DNA of 64,000 nucleotides from Planctomycetota bacterium (GCA_029260795.1 JAJDCO010000082.1:1-64000), one strand, 5' to 3'. Shown: positions 1 to 8,631, counted from the first letter of the stretch. Translations and numbers: made by a program. The notes: generated by a model not told the origin, from the sequence alone.

Positions 1-225
1 CGTGACAACGCGCTGCCCCATGGATACGATGAACACCTGCGCGCACGGCTCTATCGAGCCGCCTGCGCGCGCCTCGAGGACGCCCTGCACGAACACCCGC
101 CCGGCCGCAAGCGGCGACGTGCTCAGCGCGAGGCGATCCTCGTCACTCTCGAAGACTTTCAAGTGATCAATAGGACCCGAGGCGACAGGCAACCCGGGAG
201 CCCCAAATCGGAAATAGTCTCATAG
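1..225 (+). CDS. 3' end of an unidentified gene (partial)
   Basis: Frame 1 is open from the window edge to a TAG at 223-225, giving 74 residues rich in Arg, Ala and Glu (LRARLYRAACARLEDALHE, GRKRRRAQR). It looks like a basic helical C-terminus. I do not recognise the family and the start is outside the window. It lies outside the direct-repeat-bounded element. Confidence 0.45.
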   Translation, partial: RDNALPHGYDEHLRARLYRAACARLEDALHEHPPGRKRRRAQREAILVTLEDFQVINRTRGDRQPGSPKSEIVS

Positions 226-368
226 ACACCACACCTCACGCACCTCCAAGTACCGCCCGCGATGGCGTTCCGTGCATCCCGAAGCGCTCGACGAGCCTGT
301 TATACAGCCGAGCCACCCCGAGCTCGTCGGCAAAGGCGACGTTGTAGTTATGCGACTTAAGGATCGAC

Positions 369-1106
369 ATGAAAGCACCTGTCCAACCTGCGTTTGATCC
401 ACAACCAAAACCCAAATCGCCACTTTCCGTTAAGCGTACATTTTCGCTTCCACAATGGGCGATAATCGCAGTAGCGGCTATTGCCACTTTAATTCTCGGC
501 TACTTCATTGGTCGCGAACATCTTAAGTATCAGATGCGATCAACTCTGTCCGAGGTCGCGGAGGCTTTCTCCGAGGGTTTTGGTAGTGATGACTCTACAT
601 CGGCAACTCTTGAAAGACACCCGTCAGCTACTGAAGCCGTGGATGAACCTCTGCCTCAACTGTTGATTGGCAAAACACATCAAGCGGATGGCTTCGCTAT
701 CACGCTTAAAGATGCAAAGATCGCAGTATCCAAAGTCAAGGACCTGATGGGGGACATTCGCACTAGCAAAACTCCAGATTTGGCTTTCTCGTTCACGTTT
801 GCGAATACAGACGAACGTAGGATTCTTCGATTTCGCGAGGGCAACCCATTCATGAAGGGGCACTTCCGTCTTCGTGACGATGTAGATAATGTCATACGCG
901 GCGTCAACTACGGTATCACTGCAAATCCGGTTGGCTCACTAACGGGCTCCGAGGATATTGCACCGGGGACATATGCTTCGCATATCGAACTCTTCGCAGT
1001 GCCGCCGCCGAAAACTGAATTCCTTATTCTGACGATCAATTTGGCGTGTCTCGGTGGGGACGGTGAAATCGAATATAAGATTCCAGCTTCCTCGATCGCG
1101 CGATAA
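369..1106 (+). CDS. membrane-anchored protein with DUF4352-like outer domain
   Basis: The 245-aa product has a short Pro-rich N-terminus, one membrane segment at about residues 30-48 (WAIIAVAAIATLILGYFIG), a linker rich in Ser/Thr, and a C-terminal domain of about 140 residues (LLIGKTHQADGFAITLKDAKI onward) that reads like the beta-sandwich DUF4352/telokin-like domains found outside the membrane. Base composition is visibly less GC-rich than the neighbouring genes, which suggests acquisition. No enzymatic motif is seen. It sits outside the left boundary repeat of the large element. Function unknown. Confidence 0.6.
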   Translation: MKAPVQPAFDPQPKPKSPLSVKRTFSLPQWAIIAVAAIATLILGYFIGREHLKYQMRSTLSEVAEAFSEGFGSDDSTSATLERHPSATEAVDEPLPQLLIGKTHQADGFAITLKDAKIAVSKVKDLMGDIRTSKTPDLAFSFTFANTDERRILRFREGNPFMKGHFRLRDDVDNVIRGVNYGITANPVGSLTGSEDIAPGTYASHIELFAVPPPKTEFLILTINLACLGGDGEIEYKIPASSIAR

Positions 1107-1108
1107 AC

Positions 1109-1363
1109 GTGGGCGCAATTGAAAAGGCTGCAAAGCAGCTCGAAAGCAGATGGAACGAAGCAGCGTCACACCTCGATGTGGCGGTCCTCTCGATCGGCTA
1201 GGTTCTTGGTGGCGGCGACATTCTTCTTCCCCTTGCCGAATCTGCCGATGCCGCCTTCCGCGCCAGTTTCTCGAAGGCGACAGATGACTTCATCGCAACA
1301 TTTGGTGCCGTGTGGGTGAAACGTAAGCGTCCGACGAAGTCCATCTTCCCGCGCCGGGGGTGA
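1109..1363 (+). pseudogene. small gene interrupted by an in-frame TAG
   Basis: Reading from GTG at 1109 gives a plausible 29-residue helix (GAIEKAAKQLESRWNEAAS), then TAG at 1199-1201, then in the same frame a further 53 plausible residues ending in TGA at 1361-1363 (ILLPLAESADAAFRASFSKA). Amino-acid composition is protein-like on both sides, so the stop looks like a point mutation in a once-continuous gene. The family is not recognised. It starts 2 bp after the upstream gene's stop codon. Confidence 0.35.
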
Positions 1364-1512
1364 TCGGTGACCCTTGGGGCTGCGCAGGTGGGGCTAGGCA
1401 GGCAACGGACCGGCAAGTCGCCCGAAGCGGCGACACATGCGGTGCTGTCGAGACGTTGCTCAGTGCACGTGAAGCGGACTCGATCGCGGCGGCAACCCGC
1501 TTTGCTGTGTGT

Positions 1513-1546
1513 CAGGACATTCAGGAGCTGAGGTGGCGGAACATCG
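1513..1546. repeat. left copy of 34-bp direct repeat (candidate attL)
   Basis: Thirty-four bases beginning CAGGACATTCAGG and ending GCGGAACATCG are identical at 39265-39298 in the same orientation. This copy lies 7 bp beyond the end of the recombinase operon. The unique flanks differ on both sides, as expected for the ends of an integrated element. The length of the repeat is more typical of tyrosine- than serine-integrase att cores. Confidence 0.7.
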
Positions 1547-1553
1547 CCTCCCG

Positions 1554-1964
1554 TTATTCTTGACGAAAGCAGCTCCTCTGCTCGTGCCAGGCTTCGGGGA
1601 GCTGCTCCAGGAGCCGGGCGAGGCTCGTCTCGATGGAGCCGTCGTCCTGAACGAGTGCTTCAACGATGTTCGGCGCCAGCGAGGTCAGCCGCATGATGCG
1701 GGAGACGTAGGATCGGTCGGCGCCGAGGGCTGCTGCGAGCTGGGTCGTGGAATCGTAGGCCCCCGACTCGACCAGCTCCTGCCAGTGGTGGGCGCGCGCG
1801 AGCGCGAGCAGGATGGAATCCGGCGCGGCCTTCTTCTCTGTCGACCGCGGCAAGCCGCCGCCGGGCAGGTGGATTTCCTTCCGCCCGCTCCGCCGGCGTA
1901 GCTTCGTTGGCACCGTGATGACGATGGCGTCGCCATCGAATTCGACTTGCGGTGGCTCGCTCAT
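1554..1964 (-). CDS. small HTH protein, last gene of recombinase operon
   Basis: The 136-aa product has an N-terminal beta-rich stretch (DGDAIVITVPTKLRRRSGRK) and a helix-turn-helix at about residues 75-105 (TTQLAAALGADRSYVSRIM) that resembles the ParB/KorB type of HTH. Its ATG overlaps the recombinase stop by 4 bp, so the two are translationally coupled. Small HTH proteins of this kind accompany DUF2924/recombinase pairs, from my knowledge of such clusters; the exact role (accessory DNA binding, directionality or repression) is inference. Its stop codon is 7 bp from the left boundary repeat. Confidence 0.6.
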   Translation of the reverse strand: MSEPPQVEFDGDAIVITVPTKLRRRSGRKEIHLPGGGLPRSTEKKAAPDSILLALARAHHWQELVESGAYDSTTQLAAALGADRSYVSRIMRLTSLAPNIVEALVQDDGSIETSLARLLEQLPEAWHEQRSCFRQE

Positions 1965-3541
1965 CCGGCCTCCGCGTGCGAGCGTTCGGGTTGGTCGCCC
2001 GCGAGCTCCTGCACCAGGGATCGCAGCCCGTTGCCGCGGATGCTGATCTGCGCGCCGTCCGGCGAGACGTCGACTCGTTCGACCAGGAGCCGCACGATTC
2101 TCGCCTGCTCACCGGGGAAGAGCTCATCCCACACGGGATCGAGACGCTCCAGGGCGGCCATGACGTCGCCCTCGGTGACGGTCTCTGTCTCCAGTACGCG
2201 CAGCTCGTGGGTGACGCTCTCCAGCTCCGAGCGGGCGTCGTCGATCTCGTGGCCGACCTCGCGGAGCCGCTGCGTGAGGGCCGCTCCGCCGCCGTCGGCA
2301 GCTTCCTCGAGCCGAGCCAGGCGGGCCTCCAGCTCCTCGACGCTCGTCTCGATCTCGGCCCGCTTGTGGAACAGTCGTTCGCGCTCGCGCTCCTCGAGGG
2401 CCTGCGCTTCGCGGTAGGTCTTCGCCACGAGCTCGGGCTGCCGAAGCACCCCGCGTAGCTGAGAGAGCACGGCCTCCTCGATGTCGCCAGCCGGAATCGA
2501 GCGCACCGGGCAAGCGCCGTAGCCCTCCTTGCCGGCCCGCGTGCACAGGTAATAGCGGTACTGCTTCCCGCGCCGGGTCGTGAAGGTCGGTCCCATCGAC
2601 CGGTCGCAGCTCGTGCAGTGGATGATGCCCTTGAGCAGCGCCGGCGTCTTCGCCCGCGTCCGGTTGGAACGTGTCGCGTAGTTCTCAGCGAGGATGCGGT
2701 GGACGTCGTCCCAGAGCTTGCGCGGCACGATTGCTTCGTGCTCGCCCGGGTACACGTCGCCTTTGTGCTCGACCTCACCGATGACCTTGCGATTGTTCAA
2801 CAGCCGGTAGAGGTGCCCTTTGTTCCATCGGCGGCCGCCCTCGACCCGATCCTTCTTCGTCTTCCAGCACTTCGTGGTGTGCCCGGCCTCATTCAGCTCG
2901 CGAGCGAGCTGGGTCGCGGACCCCAGCTTCGTGAAGCGCTCGAAGATGTGGCGGACCAGCTCAGCCTCGGTCTCATTGACGACGAGCCGCCGATCGACGA
3001 CGTCGTAGCCCAGGATCGGCACGCCGCCCGTGTGCTTGCCCTTGCGCTTGGCGGCCGCGACCTTGTCCCGGATCCGCTCGGCCGCGATTTCGCGCTCGAA
3101 CTGGGCGAAGGACAAGATCATGTTGAGCGTCAGGCGGCCCATCGACGTCGCCGTCGTGAAGTGCTCGGTAACTGAAACGAAGTTGGCGCGGTGGCGGTCG
3201 AGGAGGTCGACGATCTTCGAGAAGTCGATAAGGCTCCGCGAGAGCCGGTCGACCTTGTAGACGACGATGCAGTCGATGCGTCCGGCCTCGACGTCGGCGA
3301 GCAGACGCTTGAGAGCGGGGCGATTCATCGAGCCGCCGGAGAAGCCACCGTCGTCGTAGCGATCCTCGAGCAGGGTCCAGCCCTCGCCGCGCTGGCTCTC
3401 GATGTAGCTTTGGGCGGCCTCGTACTGCGCGTCGAGCGAGTTGAAGTCCTGGTCGAGCCCCTCGTCGGTCGACTTGCGCGTGTAGATGGCGCATCGCCGT
3501 TGGACGATCGGCTCGGGAGTCTTCGTCCGCCCTCCGGCCAT
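1961..3541 (-). CDS. large serine recombinase
   Basis: The 526-aa product is a large serine (resolvase/invertase-type) integrase. The catalytic domain starts RRCAIYTRKSTDEG with nucleophile Ser24, followed by VYKVDRLSRS carrying active-site arginines. The recombinase domain (about 165-280) is followed by a zinc ribbon (CTSC...CTRAGKEGYGACPV, about 305-345) and a long coiled coil (about 375-455), the standard LSR order. I chose the ATG at 3541, not the upstream in-frame codon, because it forms a TGATG overlap with the DUF2924 stop. It sits at the left end of the element and is the obvious candidate for element integration or excision. Confidence 0.92.
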   Translation of the reverse strand: MAGGRTKTPEPIVQRRCAIYTRKSTDEGLDQDFNSLDAQYEAAQSYIESQRGEGWTLLEDRYDDGGFSGGSMNRPALKRLLADVEAGRIDCIVVYKVDRLSRSLIDFSKIVDLLDRHRANFVSVTEHFTTATSMGRLTLNMILSFAQFEREIAAERIRDKVAAAKRKGKHTGGVPILGYDVVDRRLVVNETEAELVRHIFERFTKLGSATQLARELNEAGHTTKCWKTKKDRVEGGRRWNKGHLYRLLNNRKVIGEVEHKGDVYPGEHEAIVPRKLWDDVHRILAENYATRSNRTRAKTPALLKGIIHCTSCDRSMGPTFTTRRGKQYRYYLCTRAGKEGYGACPVRSIPAGDIEEAVLSQLRGVLRQPELVAKTYREAQALEERERERLFHKRAEIETSVEELEARLARLEEAADGGGAALTQRLREVGHEIDDARSELESVTHELRVLETETVTEGDVMAALERLDPVWDELFPGEQARIVRLLVERVDVSPDGAQISIRGNGLRSLVQELAGDQPERSHAEAG

Positions 3542-3993
3542 CAGCGCTCCTTCCGCCCGCGTGTGCGCAGCCCGAAGAAAGCCGGCCCGTTCCACTGCGT
3601 GCCCGTGATCTTCCGGGCGATCGCGCTGAGCGAGCGGTAGGTGGCACCTCGGTACTCGAAGCCGCCGCGTACGGCCGTCACCTCATGCCGCTCGCCCTGC
3701 CACTCGCGCACGAGCCTTGTCCCCGGGATCGGGCTCTCGCGCTCGCGATCGCGGCGAGTCATGCGAGTGCTCGAGCCTTGGTCAGCCTCAGCGATCTCGC
3801 GGAGCCTCGCGCGCGTCGCCTCGGAGAGGCCGCCGTAGCGCAGCTCCTGGATGCGGTAGGCGAGGCGGCGGATGAGGTACCGCCGTTCGGTCACCTTCGG
3901 CTCGGCGCCGAAGAGGTCTCGCCAGCGCTCCTTGAGCTCGGCGTGCGGGAGCTTGGGAAGCCTCGCGATCTCGTTCAGGATGCTCTGGTCCAT
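3541..3993 (-). CDS. DUF2924 family protein
   Basis: The 150-aa product has the DUF2924 pattern: LKERWRDLFGAEP, then RRYLIRRLAYRIQELRYGGLS, then a C-terminal part G..L.REW.G..H.V....GFEY.G..Y.SLSAIAR.ITG..WNGP.FFGL, all seen here. DUF2924 genes are very often found directly upstream of large serine recombinases in phage and mobile elements; no biochemical activity is established. It overlaps the recombinase start by 1 bp and the upstream small gene by 19 bp, so the four genes form one operon. Confidence 0.88.
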   Translation of the reverse strand: MDQSILNEIARLPKLPHAELKERWRDLFGAEPKVTERRYLIRRLAYRIQELRYGGLSEATRARLREIAEADQGSSTRMTRRDRERESPIPGTRLVREWQGERHEVTAVRGGFEYRGATYRSLSAIARKITGTQWNGPAFFGLRTRGRKER

Positions 3994-4199
3994 GGGCTTT
4001 CTCCGTCGGGTCTTGGTTTCGCGCCATGGACGCTCTGTTCGCCGCGCTCAGCAAGTGAATGCTCTCGAAAGTCCCGGTTCTCGCCGGCGGCAACGCGCGA
4101 GCGCAGCCGGAGGCGGAGGACGCCGAGCGCCAGGATCTCGGCGACCTCCGCAAGCCGGGCGTGGTCGGACATGGCAGCAGGGTCGAGGGCGTTGTTCAT
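3975..4199 (-). CDS. small conserved-looking protein, first gene of recombinase operon
   Basis: This 74-aa product begins MNNALDPAAMSDHARLAEVAEILALGVLRLRLRSR. The pattern of a short helical N-terminus (ARLAEVAEILALGVLRL) matches small hypothetical proteins I associate with DUF2924-recombinase clusters. It overlaps the DUF2924 start by 19 bp on the same strand, which supports it being real. No function can be assigned. Confidence 0.55.
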   Translation of the reverse strand: MNNALDPAAMSDHARLAEVAEILALGVLRLRLRSRVAAGENRDFREHSLAERGEQSVHGAKPRPDGESPWTRAS

Positions 4200-4310
4200 G
4201 GCGAAGGGCTCGTCTCGAGTGAGGGCAGGTCACCGGCTCATGGATTGCTCGGTCGGACGGGTGATCGGGCGAGCAGAAGCTTTCGAGGCGGCGGCTCGCC
4301 CGACCGGAGC

Positions 4311-5744
4311 TCACTCACCGTGAGCGGCTGTAGCTTCGGCCCCCGGCCCGGGATCACGGAATAGACTGGGCTGCGCTCCGTGCGGCGAGTCTTCGACCGG
4401 CAGCTCCGCATCTGCGGCGTCGGCGTCGGCCGCTTGGTCGGAGTCCTCACCGTCGCCGACGACCTCGATGGCCTCGTCTTCGGAGCACTCGCCGGCTTCC
4501 GCCTCGACCTCGACCTCGACGCCCGCCCAGTGCTCGAATCCCTCGACGCCGAGCTCGGCGAACATCAAGAGCCGCTCGCCTTCCGTCGCTCCCGCGATCA
4601 TCGCGTAGAACTCGTCGGGCTTCTGGCGGCCGTGGAGGTTGTCGGCGGAGAAGGCCGTCTCGAGCGTCGCGCCCTCGACGAAGGTCGGCTTGCCGCGCCG
4701 CGCGTAAAGGACCAGCTCCGAGTTCACGCTCGGCTGAACACCAGGCTTGTCGGGCTCCGGCTTCTGCCAAGTGAACGCGCATCGGTACTCGAGCTTCCAC
4801 GCGTCGATGACGGCGAGGGCGGCCGGAAGGTGTTCGAGAGGCGTCCAAAAGAGCACGTGGCCGTTGTCCAACAACGGAAGCCGAAGCTGCGACAGCTCGG
4901 CCTCGTCCATCGGAGCGACTTCGCCCGGGGACGGCTTCTTCGGGCGGCCGCGCCTCTTCGCGCGCCACGGCGCGTCGACCACGACAACGTCGTACCGCTT
5001 CCCGAGGCGGGTCGCCAAGTCGGCGTCGGCCTTCGGCTCCTCGCCTTGGATCTCCCTCCGGACCTCCGAGACGGTAGCGCTGCCCTCCAGCAGGCGCTGC
5101 GCTTCGGCGGGGTGGTGGTCGATGATTCGGGCGGCTTCACGGATCACGATTGGCTTCGGTCCGCTTGCCGACAGCATGACCGCCTGGCTTCCCGGCAGCT
5201 CCTTTGTCAGTTTCTCGACCGCAATGGCGAGGTTTCCGTCACGCCGAATTGTCTTCTCCGATACTCCGAGCCGATCTCCGATCCGCTCGGCCGTCTTCTG
5301 GTGGTCACCGTGACCACCTTCCGCAACGGCGTCGGGCCGTTCGCCGGCCCCGACCTTCTCCCGGTTGTAGAGCCGACCACGAATGACGCGCAGCGCGTTG
5401 TCGCTCAGGTTCCGGCGCCCGAGCTGGTTCGCGTCGATCCAGGCGAGCGCCTCTTCGCGGGTCGTGATGCTCTCCAGCACGACGAAGTGCACCGCGCGGC
5501 CGAGGTCCTCGCAGATCGCCTTGCGGTTGTGCCCGTCAAGTAGAACGGGCCTCGCTTTCTCACCGTTCGGGCCGGGTAGCTTGGCGACGATGAGCGGGTC
5601 GCGGCAGCCTTCCCGCTCGAGGCTCTCGGTGAGGAGCGCCTTCTCCTCGGCGCTGATCGGTGGGATGCGCTTCTGGAACTCGGGGTCGATCGCGATCGAT
5701 CGCGGGTCGATAAGCTCACTGGGTACCGAGGTCGTTGTGGTCAT
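4311..5744 (-). CDS. ParB-like / MT-A70-like adenine methyltransferase fusion
   Basis: The 477-aa product has an N-terminal ParB/Srx-type domain (LIVAKLPGPNGEKARPVLLDG, about residues 50-100) and HTH region (RIGDRLGVSEKTIRRDGNL, about 150-175), then an MT-A70-type methyltransferase core from about 250 (YDVVVVDAPW, FWTPLEHLPAALAVIDAW, CAFTWQKP), and an acidic C-terminal tail. The MT-A70 active-site motif is usually DPPW; here it reads DAPW, so activity is uncertain. Such fusions are common in phages and integrative elements, where they modify adenines. RBS GAGGA lies about 9 nt before the ATG at 5744. A 19-bp palindrome (5300-5318) falls inside the coding region. Confidence 0.85.
   Translation of the reverse strand: MTTTTSVPSELIDPRSIAIDPEFQKRIPPISAEEKALLTESLEREGCRDPLIVAKLPGPNGEKARPVLLDGHNRKAICEDLGRAVHFVVLESITTREEALAWIDANQLGRRNLSDNALRVIRGRLYNREKVGAGERPDAVAEGGHGDHQKTAERIGDRLGVSEKTIRRDGNLAIAVEKLTKELPGSQAVMLSASGPKPIVIREAARIIDHHPAEAQRLLEGSATVSEVRREIQGEEPKADADLATRLGKRYDVVVVDAPWRAKRRGRPKKPSPGEVAPMDEAELSQLRLPLLDNGHVLFWTPLEHLPAALAVIDAWKLEYRCAFTWQKPEPDKPGVQPSVNSELVLYARRGKPTFVEGATLETAFSADNLHGRQKPDEFYAMIAGATEGERLLMFAELGVEGFEHWAGVEVEVEAEAGECSEDEAIEVVGDGEDSDQAADADAADAELPVEDSPHGAQPSLFRDPGPGAEATAAHGE
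5300..5318. promoter_or_regulatory. 19-bp palindrome, copy 1 (inside ParB/MT-A70 gene)
   Basis: GGTGGTCACCGTGACCACC is a perfect palindrome about a central C. The same pattern GGTGGTCA-N3-TGACCACC recurs at 26327, 31539, 34607 and nearly at 39311. This copy is intragenic, where codon constraint makes chance conservation less likely but an operator role less obvious. Confidence 0.5.
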
Positions 5745-5893
5745 CTGAATTGATTCCTCGAAGAAGTACCTACGGACGCTCAGCGCAGACTGCCCGCGCT
5801 GGCGAGCAATTCAGCCCGATGCCGACCCGGTCACGGCGGCTTGGCGTCGGGGCTCACGCAGGTCCATCGGACCCGCGCGAGAAGGCGGATGCG

Positions 5894-6154
5894 CTATTCC
5901 AGGCGCAACCTCCCGATGACCTCGCGCTCGATCTCGCGGCGCGCGCGACCGGAGACGGGGCGAGCGCAATGGTGGCGGTTCCCGTAGTCGTCGTGCGACG
6001 GGAAGCTGAGCGTCAGCCGCCCCTCACGCGTCCGACGCACCATGATACCGTCGACCTTCACAGCCCCGTCGATGACGAGTGCCATCCATTCGAGCAGGCC
6101 ATCCTCGACCTGCTCGGCAATGGCGGCGGCCAGTTGTCTAACGAGAGTATTCAT
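5894..6154 (-). CDS. SpoVG-like small protein A
   Basis: The 86-aa product shares with the next upstream gene the block G..V.GI.VRRT..G.LTLS.P...D..G..H.....PVS...R.EIE..V...L. That block resembles the SpoVG family, which are small DNA/RNA-binding regulators with the pattern FP...D..G......HP....R..IE. The similarity is by eye only. The two genes are paralogues in tandem on the same strand, between the ParB/MT-A70 gene and the replication genes. No strong ribosome binding site is visible before ATG 6154. Confidence 0.6.
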   Translation of the reverse strand: MNTLVRQLAAAIAEQVEDGLLEWMALVIDGAVKVDGIMVRRTREGRLTLSFPSHDDYGNRHHCARPVSGRARREIEREVIGRLRLE

Positions 6155-6457
6155 TGCAGAGCGTCCGTTCGGAGTCGGAACACGATCTTCGCCAAAAGGC
6201 TCGCCGTCTCATCGATAAACCGATTGTCTCAGTCGAGTCGAGTCGGGCCAAATCGTCGGGTCCCGATTTGTCAACGTGAATTGAGATCCTGTCTTTACTC
6301 CTGCCCATGGCCACACGGATTCCGGGCAGTTACTTCGTCGCCTCTCAGTTCGGCATCAGTCTCTGAGCGCAAGCGGGCCTGTGCTTGGACTGGATCACGT
6401 GGATCACTCTCCGGCAGGGGGGTGCCGATCCAGTGCGAGGTCCCACAGGCCAGCGCC

Positions 6458-6742
6458 TCAGCCACGGCTCGTCGTCTCCAAGTGCCAGATCCCGAGCTCG
6501 GTGAAGACCTGCTCCTCGATCTCGAACCGCACCTCGTCCGACACCGGCCGGCAAGTCGGGTGCTTCCGGCCCTGCCAGTCCTTTCGGAGCGGGTACGACA
6601 GCGTCAGTTGGCCATCGAGCGTTCGGCGCACGGCGACGCCGTCCATCCGGATGCCGGCCCAGACGAAGGAGACCCACCCGAAGAGACCTGTCTCCATCTG
6701 CCGCAGCGCGGATTCGCTGTATCTCAGTCCTTCGATCTTCAT
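6458..6742 (-). CDS. SpoVG-like small protein B
   Basis: This 94-aa paralogue of protein A has GVAVRRTLDGQLTLSYPL, then RPVSDEVRFEIEEQVFTELG. A GTG (6745) directly precedes the ATG (6742); either could start. A clear Shine-Dalgarno (GAGGGAGGG) lies upstream. It carries an extra N-terminal stretch and C-terminal tail relative to A. The likely role is nucleic-acid binding regulation, by analogy with SpoVG. Confidence 0.6.
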   Translation of the reverse strand: MKIEGLRYSESALRQMETGLFGWVSFVWAGIRMDGVAVRRTLDGQLTLSYPLRKDWQGRKHPTCRPVSDEVRFEIEEQVFTELGIWHLETTSRG

Positions 6743-6910
6743 CACTCACCCTCCCTCGTAGTTGGCTCGCCTCGCAGCGGCAGGTCGCCCAGACCGACGC
6801 AAGGGAGGAACGCTCCCGTTTTTCGGCCGGCCTCGCCTGCACGATCTGGCGCCATTATCTTTCGGGAGTTCTTTTGCTCCAAATCGGCGCGTTCTGTCCC
6901 GAGGTGGCGG

Positions 6911-7030
6911 TGTGAGTTTGGTGAGTTGTGTGAGTTTCTCTCTACCCTCACGCGAGAAGTGTCAGAGTGACATCCATAGGTAAGTAGGGGGAAATGGACT
7001 CACGAAACTCACCACACTCACACGCTCACG
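6911..7030. repeat. short repeat cluster around the helicase 3' end
   Basis: Three direct TGAGTT-type units spaced 9 bp apart (6913, 6922, 6931) face four inverted ACTCAC/CTCAC units (about 6998, 7006, 7014, 7023), with about 60 bp between. The right half overlaps the last codons of the helicase gene. The spacing of close to one helical turn suggests a multi-site binding region for one protein. Whether it is an accessory origin, an operator for the 6742 gene, or a termination structure cannot be told from sequence. Confidence 0.4.
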
Positions 7031-8628
7031 ACTCGCCACAGGATGCTTCTCTGCTTTCTCCCTTGCTCGACGACCCGCAGCCCGTTCTCGATGCGACCCT
7101 TGTGTCGTGCGAGCCATTTGCCGAGGCGACGTGCGCTGATCTGGCCCGGCCTGATTCCAGCCGCGAGTTCTCGGAGCAAGTCGCTGAAAGGGTCTTCGAG
7201 ATTCTGGCACTGGCGAGCGACGTCGGCGGCGGTGACCGGATCGCTGCCGAATCGATCATTCCAACCATGCAGCACTCCCTTGAGGTCCTCAGCGACGGGG
7301 TCGTGCTCTTCGAGGCGCTCTCGGCCTTTGCAGGGGTCCTCGAGACCTGCCCAGACGATCGCCGAGCGCACCATGTCGTCGGACCAATGCTCGAAGCCGC
7401 CGAATGGGCTCAGTCCTTGATCGGGACGATTCGCAACGAAGTAGGCTCTCGCAATCGTGAGACAGGCCGCGACGAGCTCGCCACGCCTTTCTCTTAGCTC
7501 TCGGTGCAGGTCCCGCTTGAAGTGCCTCTCCTCAGGCCGCTCGCAGTCCGCTTCCATGTCGCACGGAACGACGCGCCGGGTGATGTCTCCCTTGAAGACG
7601 ATGTTGTTGCCGGTCGCGATCCAGGTCGTGTTCGTCGGCAACGTCGCGGTCTCGGACTTCCCGAGAATGCGGCCCTTGTAAGTCTCTTGTGTCACCACCG
7701 CGCAGAGCGTCTCGCTGCCCAGGGGGCGTTCGATGTTGTCGATGCAGCTGATGCTCCCGCCCTCGATGAGGATGGAGAAGATCAGCTTGCGCTCTTCCTC
7801 GTCATCTCGGGGCTGATTCATGACGGGCACGTGTCTCCCGGTCGCGATCAAGGCAGCTTGATCGGCGAGCAGGGTCTTCCCCGTTCCACGTTTCGTCGCT
7901 CGGATGGCGAAGATCGGAGCCGTGCTCATGGACCGGCGAAGCAGAGCAGTCATGAACATCGCAATCGCCGCCGAGCGATCCGATTCGGCCACGAACGGGA
8001 ACTCGGCAATCCAATCGCAGAGCAGATCAATCGCTGCTTTGAGGTCTGTGGCCGATGGCCGATTGGCTATCTCCGGGAACTTCACGCCACCAGAGTCGAA
8101 GTAGAGCCCCGTCTCGGGATCGTAGCCGGGTTCCGCGAGGATGGTGCCGTCCGGCCGAAGCGTCGGGGCTTCAATGACACCAGCGAGAGAGGGAAAGCTC
8201 CAGTGGCCAGCCCTCGATAGCAGGTGCCTGGCCAGTTTCTCGGGAAAGTCTGCCGGCTTCCAGGAGTTGCTTCGGCTGTTGAAGCACTTCCAGTGGGCGG
8301 ATGCCGTCAGCCGCTCACGGAGATAGAGCGCGTCGAGCATCTGGATCACCAGAGACTTCGCCTTTCGACTCAGCCCGCGCCGGGAGATCCGAAGCGAGGG
8401 GAGCCGGCAAACTCGGACGAGCAAGCCGCCTCGCTGGAAGATCTCGTCTGGAAACCGATCAAGGAGTCGCGCCTCGGCTGCGTCCAGCACGCTGGTCAGC
8501 TCACCAGGCACGATTCGGATCTCGGGCAGCTCGACCTCGGGACAACCTGGGCTTTCCGCGGCGGGTGTGGGTCGCTTCCGCCGAGCAGCCCGTCGAGGTC
8601 GTCGAGTCTCTGGCTTCTGAACGCTCAA
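7018..8628 (-). CDS. replicative helicase-type ATPase of mobile element
   Basis: The 536-aa product has a central P-loop ATPase: Walker A RGTGKT (about residue 248) followed by a Walker B-like strand (GSISCIDNIE) and a sensor-like stretch (TTWIATGNN). The N-terminal third has no recognised motif and the C-terminal third is probably a DNA-binding winged region. Layout and position directly after a primase fit phage/plasmid replicative helicases (DUF5906/SF3-like). The start is TTG at 8628, 3 bp after the primase stop. It is the last gene of a three-gene operon with 8632-9678 and 9675-9902. Confidence 0.75.
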   Translation of the reverse strand: MSVQKPETRRPRRAARRKRPTPAAESPGCPEVELPEIRIVPGELTSVLDAAEARLLDRFPDEIFQRGGLLVRVCRLPSLRISRRGLSRKAKSLVIQMLDALYLRERLTASAHWKCFNSRSNSWKPADFPEKLARHLLSRAGHWSFPSLAGVIEAPTLRPDGTILAEPGYDPETGLYFDSGGVKFPEIANRPSATDLKAAIDLLCDWIAEFPFVAESDRSAAIAMFMTALLRRSMSTAPIFAIRATKRGTGKTLLADQAALIATGRHVPVMNQPRDDEEERKLIFSILIEGGSISCIDNIERPLGSETLCAVVTQETYKGRILGKSETATLPTNTTWIATGNNIVFKGDITRRVVPCDMEADCERPEERHFKRDLHRELRERRGELVAACLTIARAYFVANRPDQGLSPFGGFEHWSDDMVRSAIVWAGLEDPCKGRERLEEHDPVAEDLKGVLHGWNDRFGSDPVTAADVARQCQNLEDPFSDLLRELAAGIRPGQISARRLGKWLARHKGRIENGLRVVEQGRKQRSILWRVVSV

Positions 8629-8631
8629 GGG

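Noticed and set aside
1513..1546. tRNA 3' end as integration site
   Set aside because: The 34-bp repeat shows no T-loop GTTCGA pattern and neither flank can be folded by eye into a tRNA.
1660..2778. 372-aa Arg/Ser-rich open frame on the minus strand
   Set aside because: Alternative frame of the serine recombinase and HTH genes; composition typical of a shadow.
4380..5543. 387-aa open frame on the plus strand
   Set aside because: Shadow of the ParB/MT-A70 gene, which has clear domains on the minus strand.
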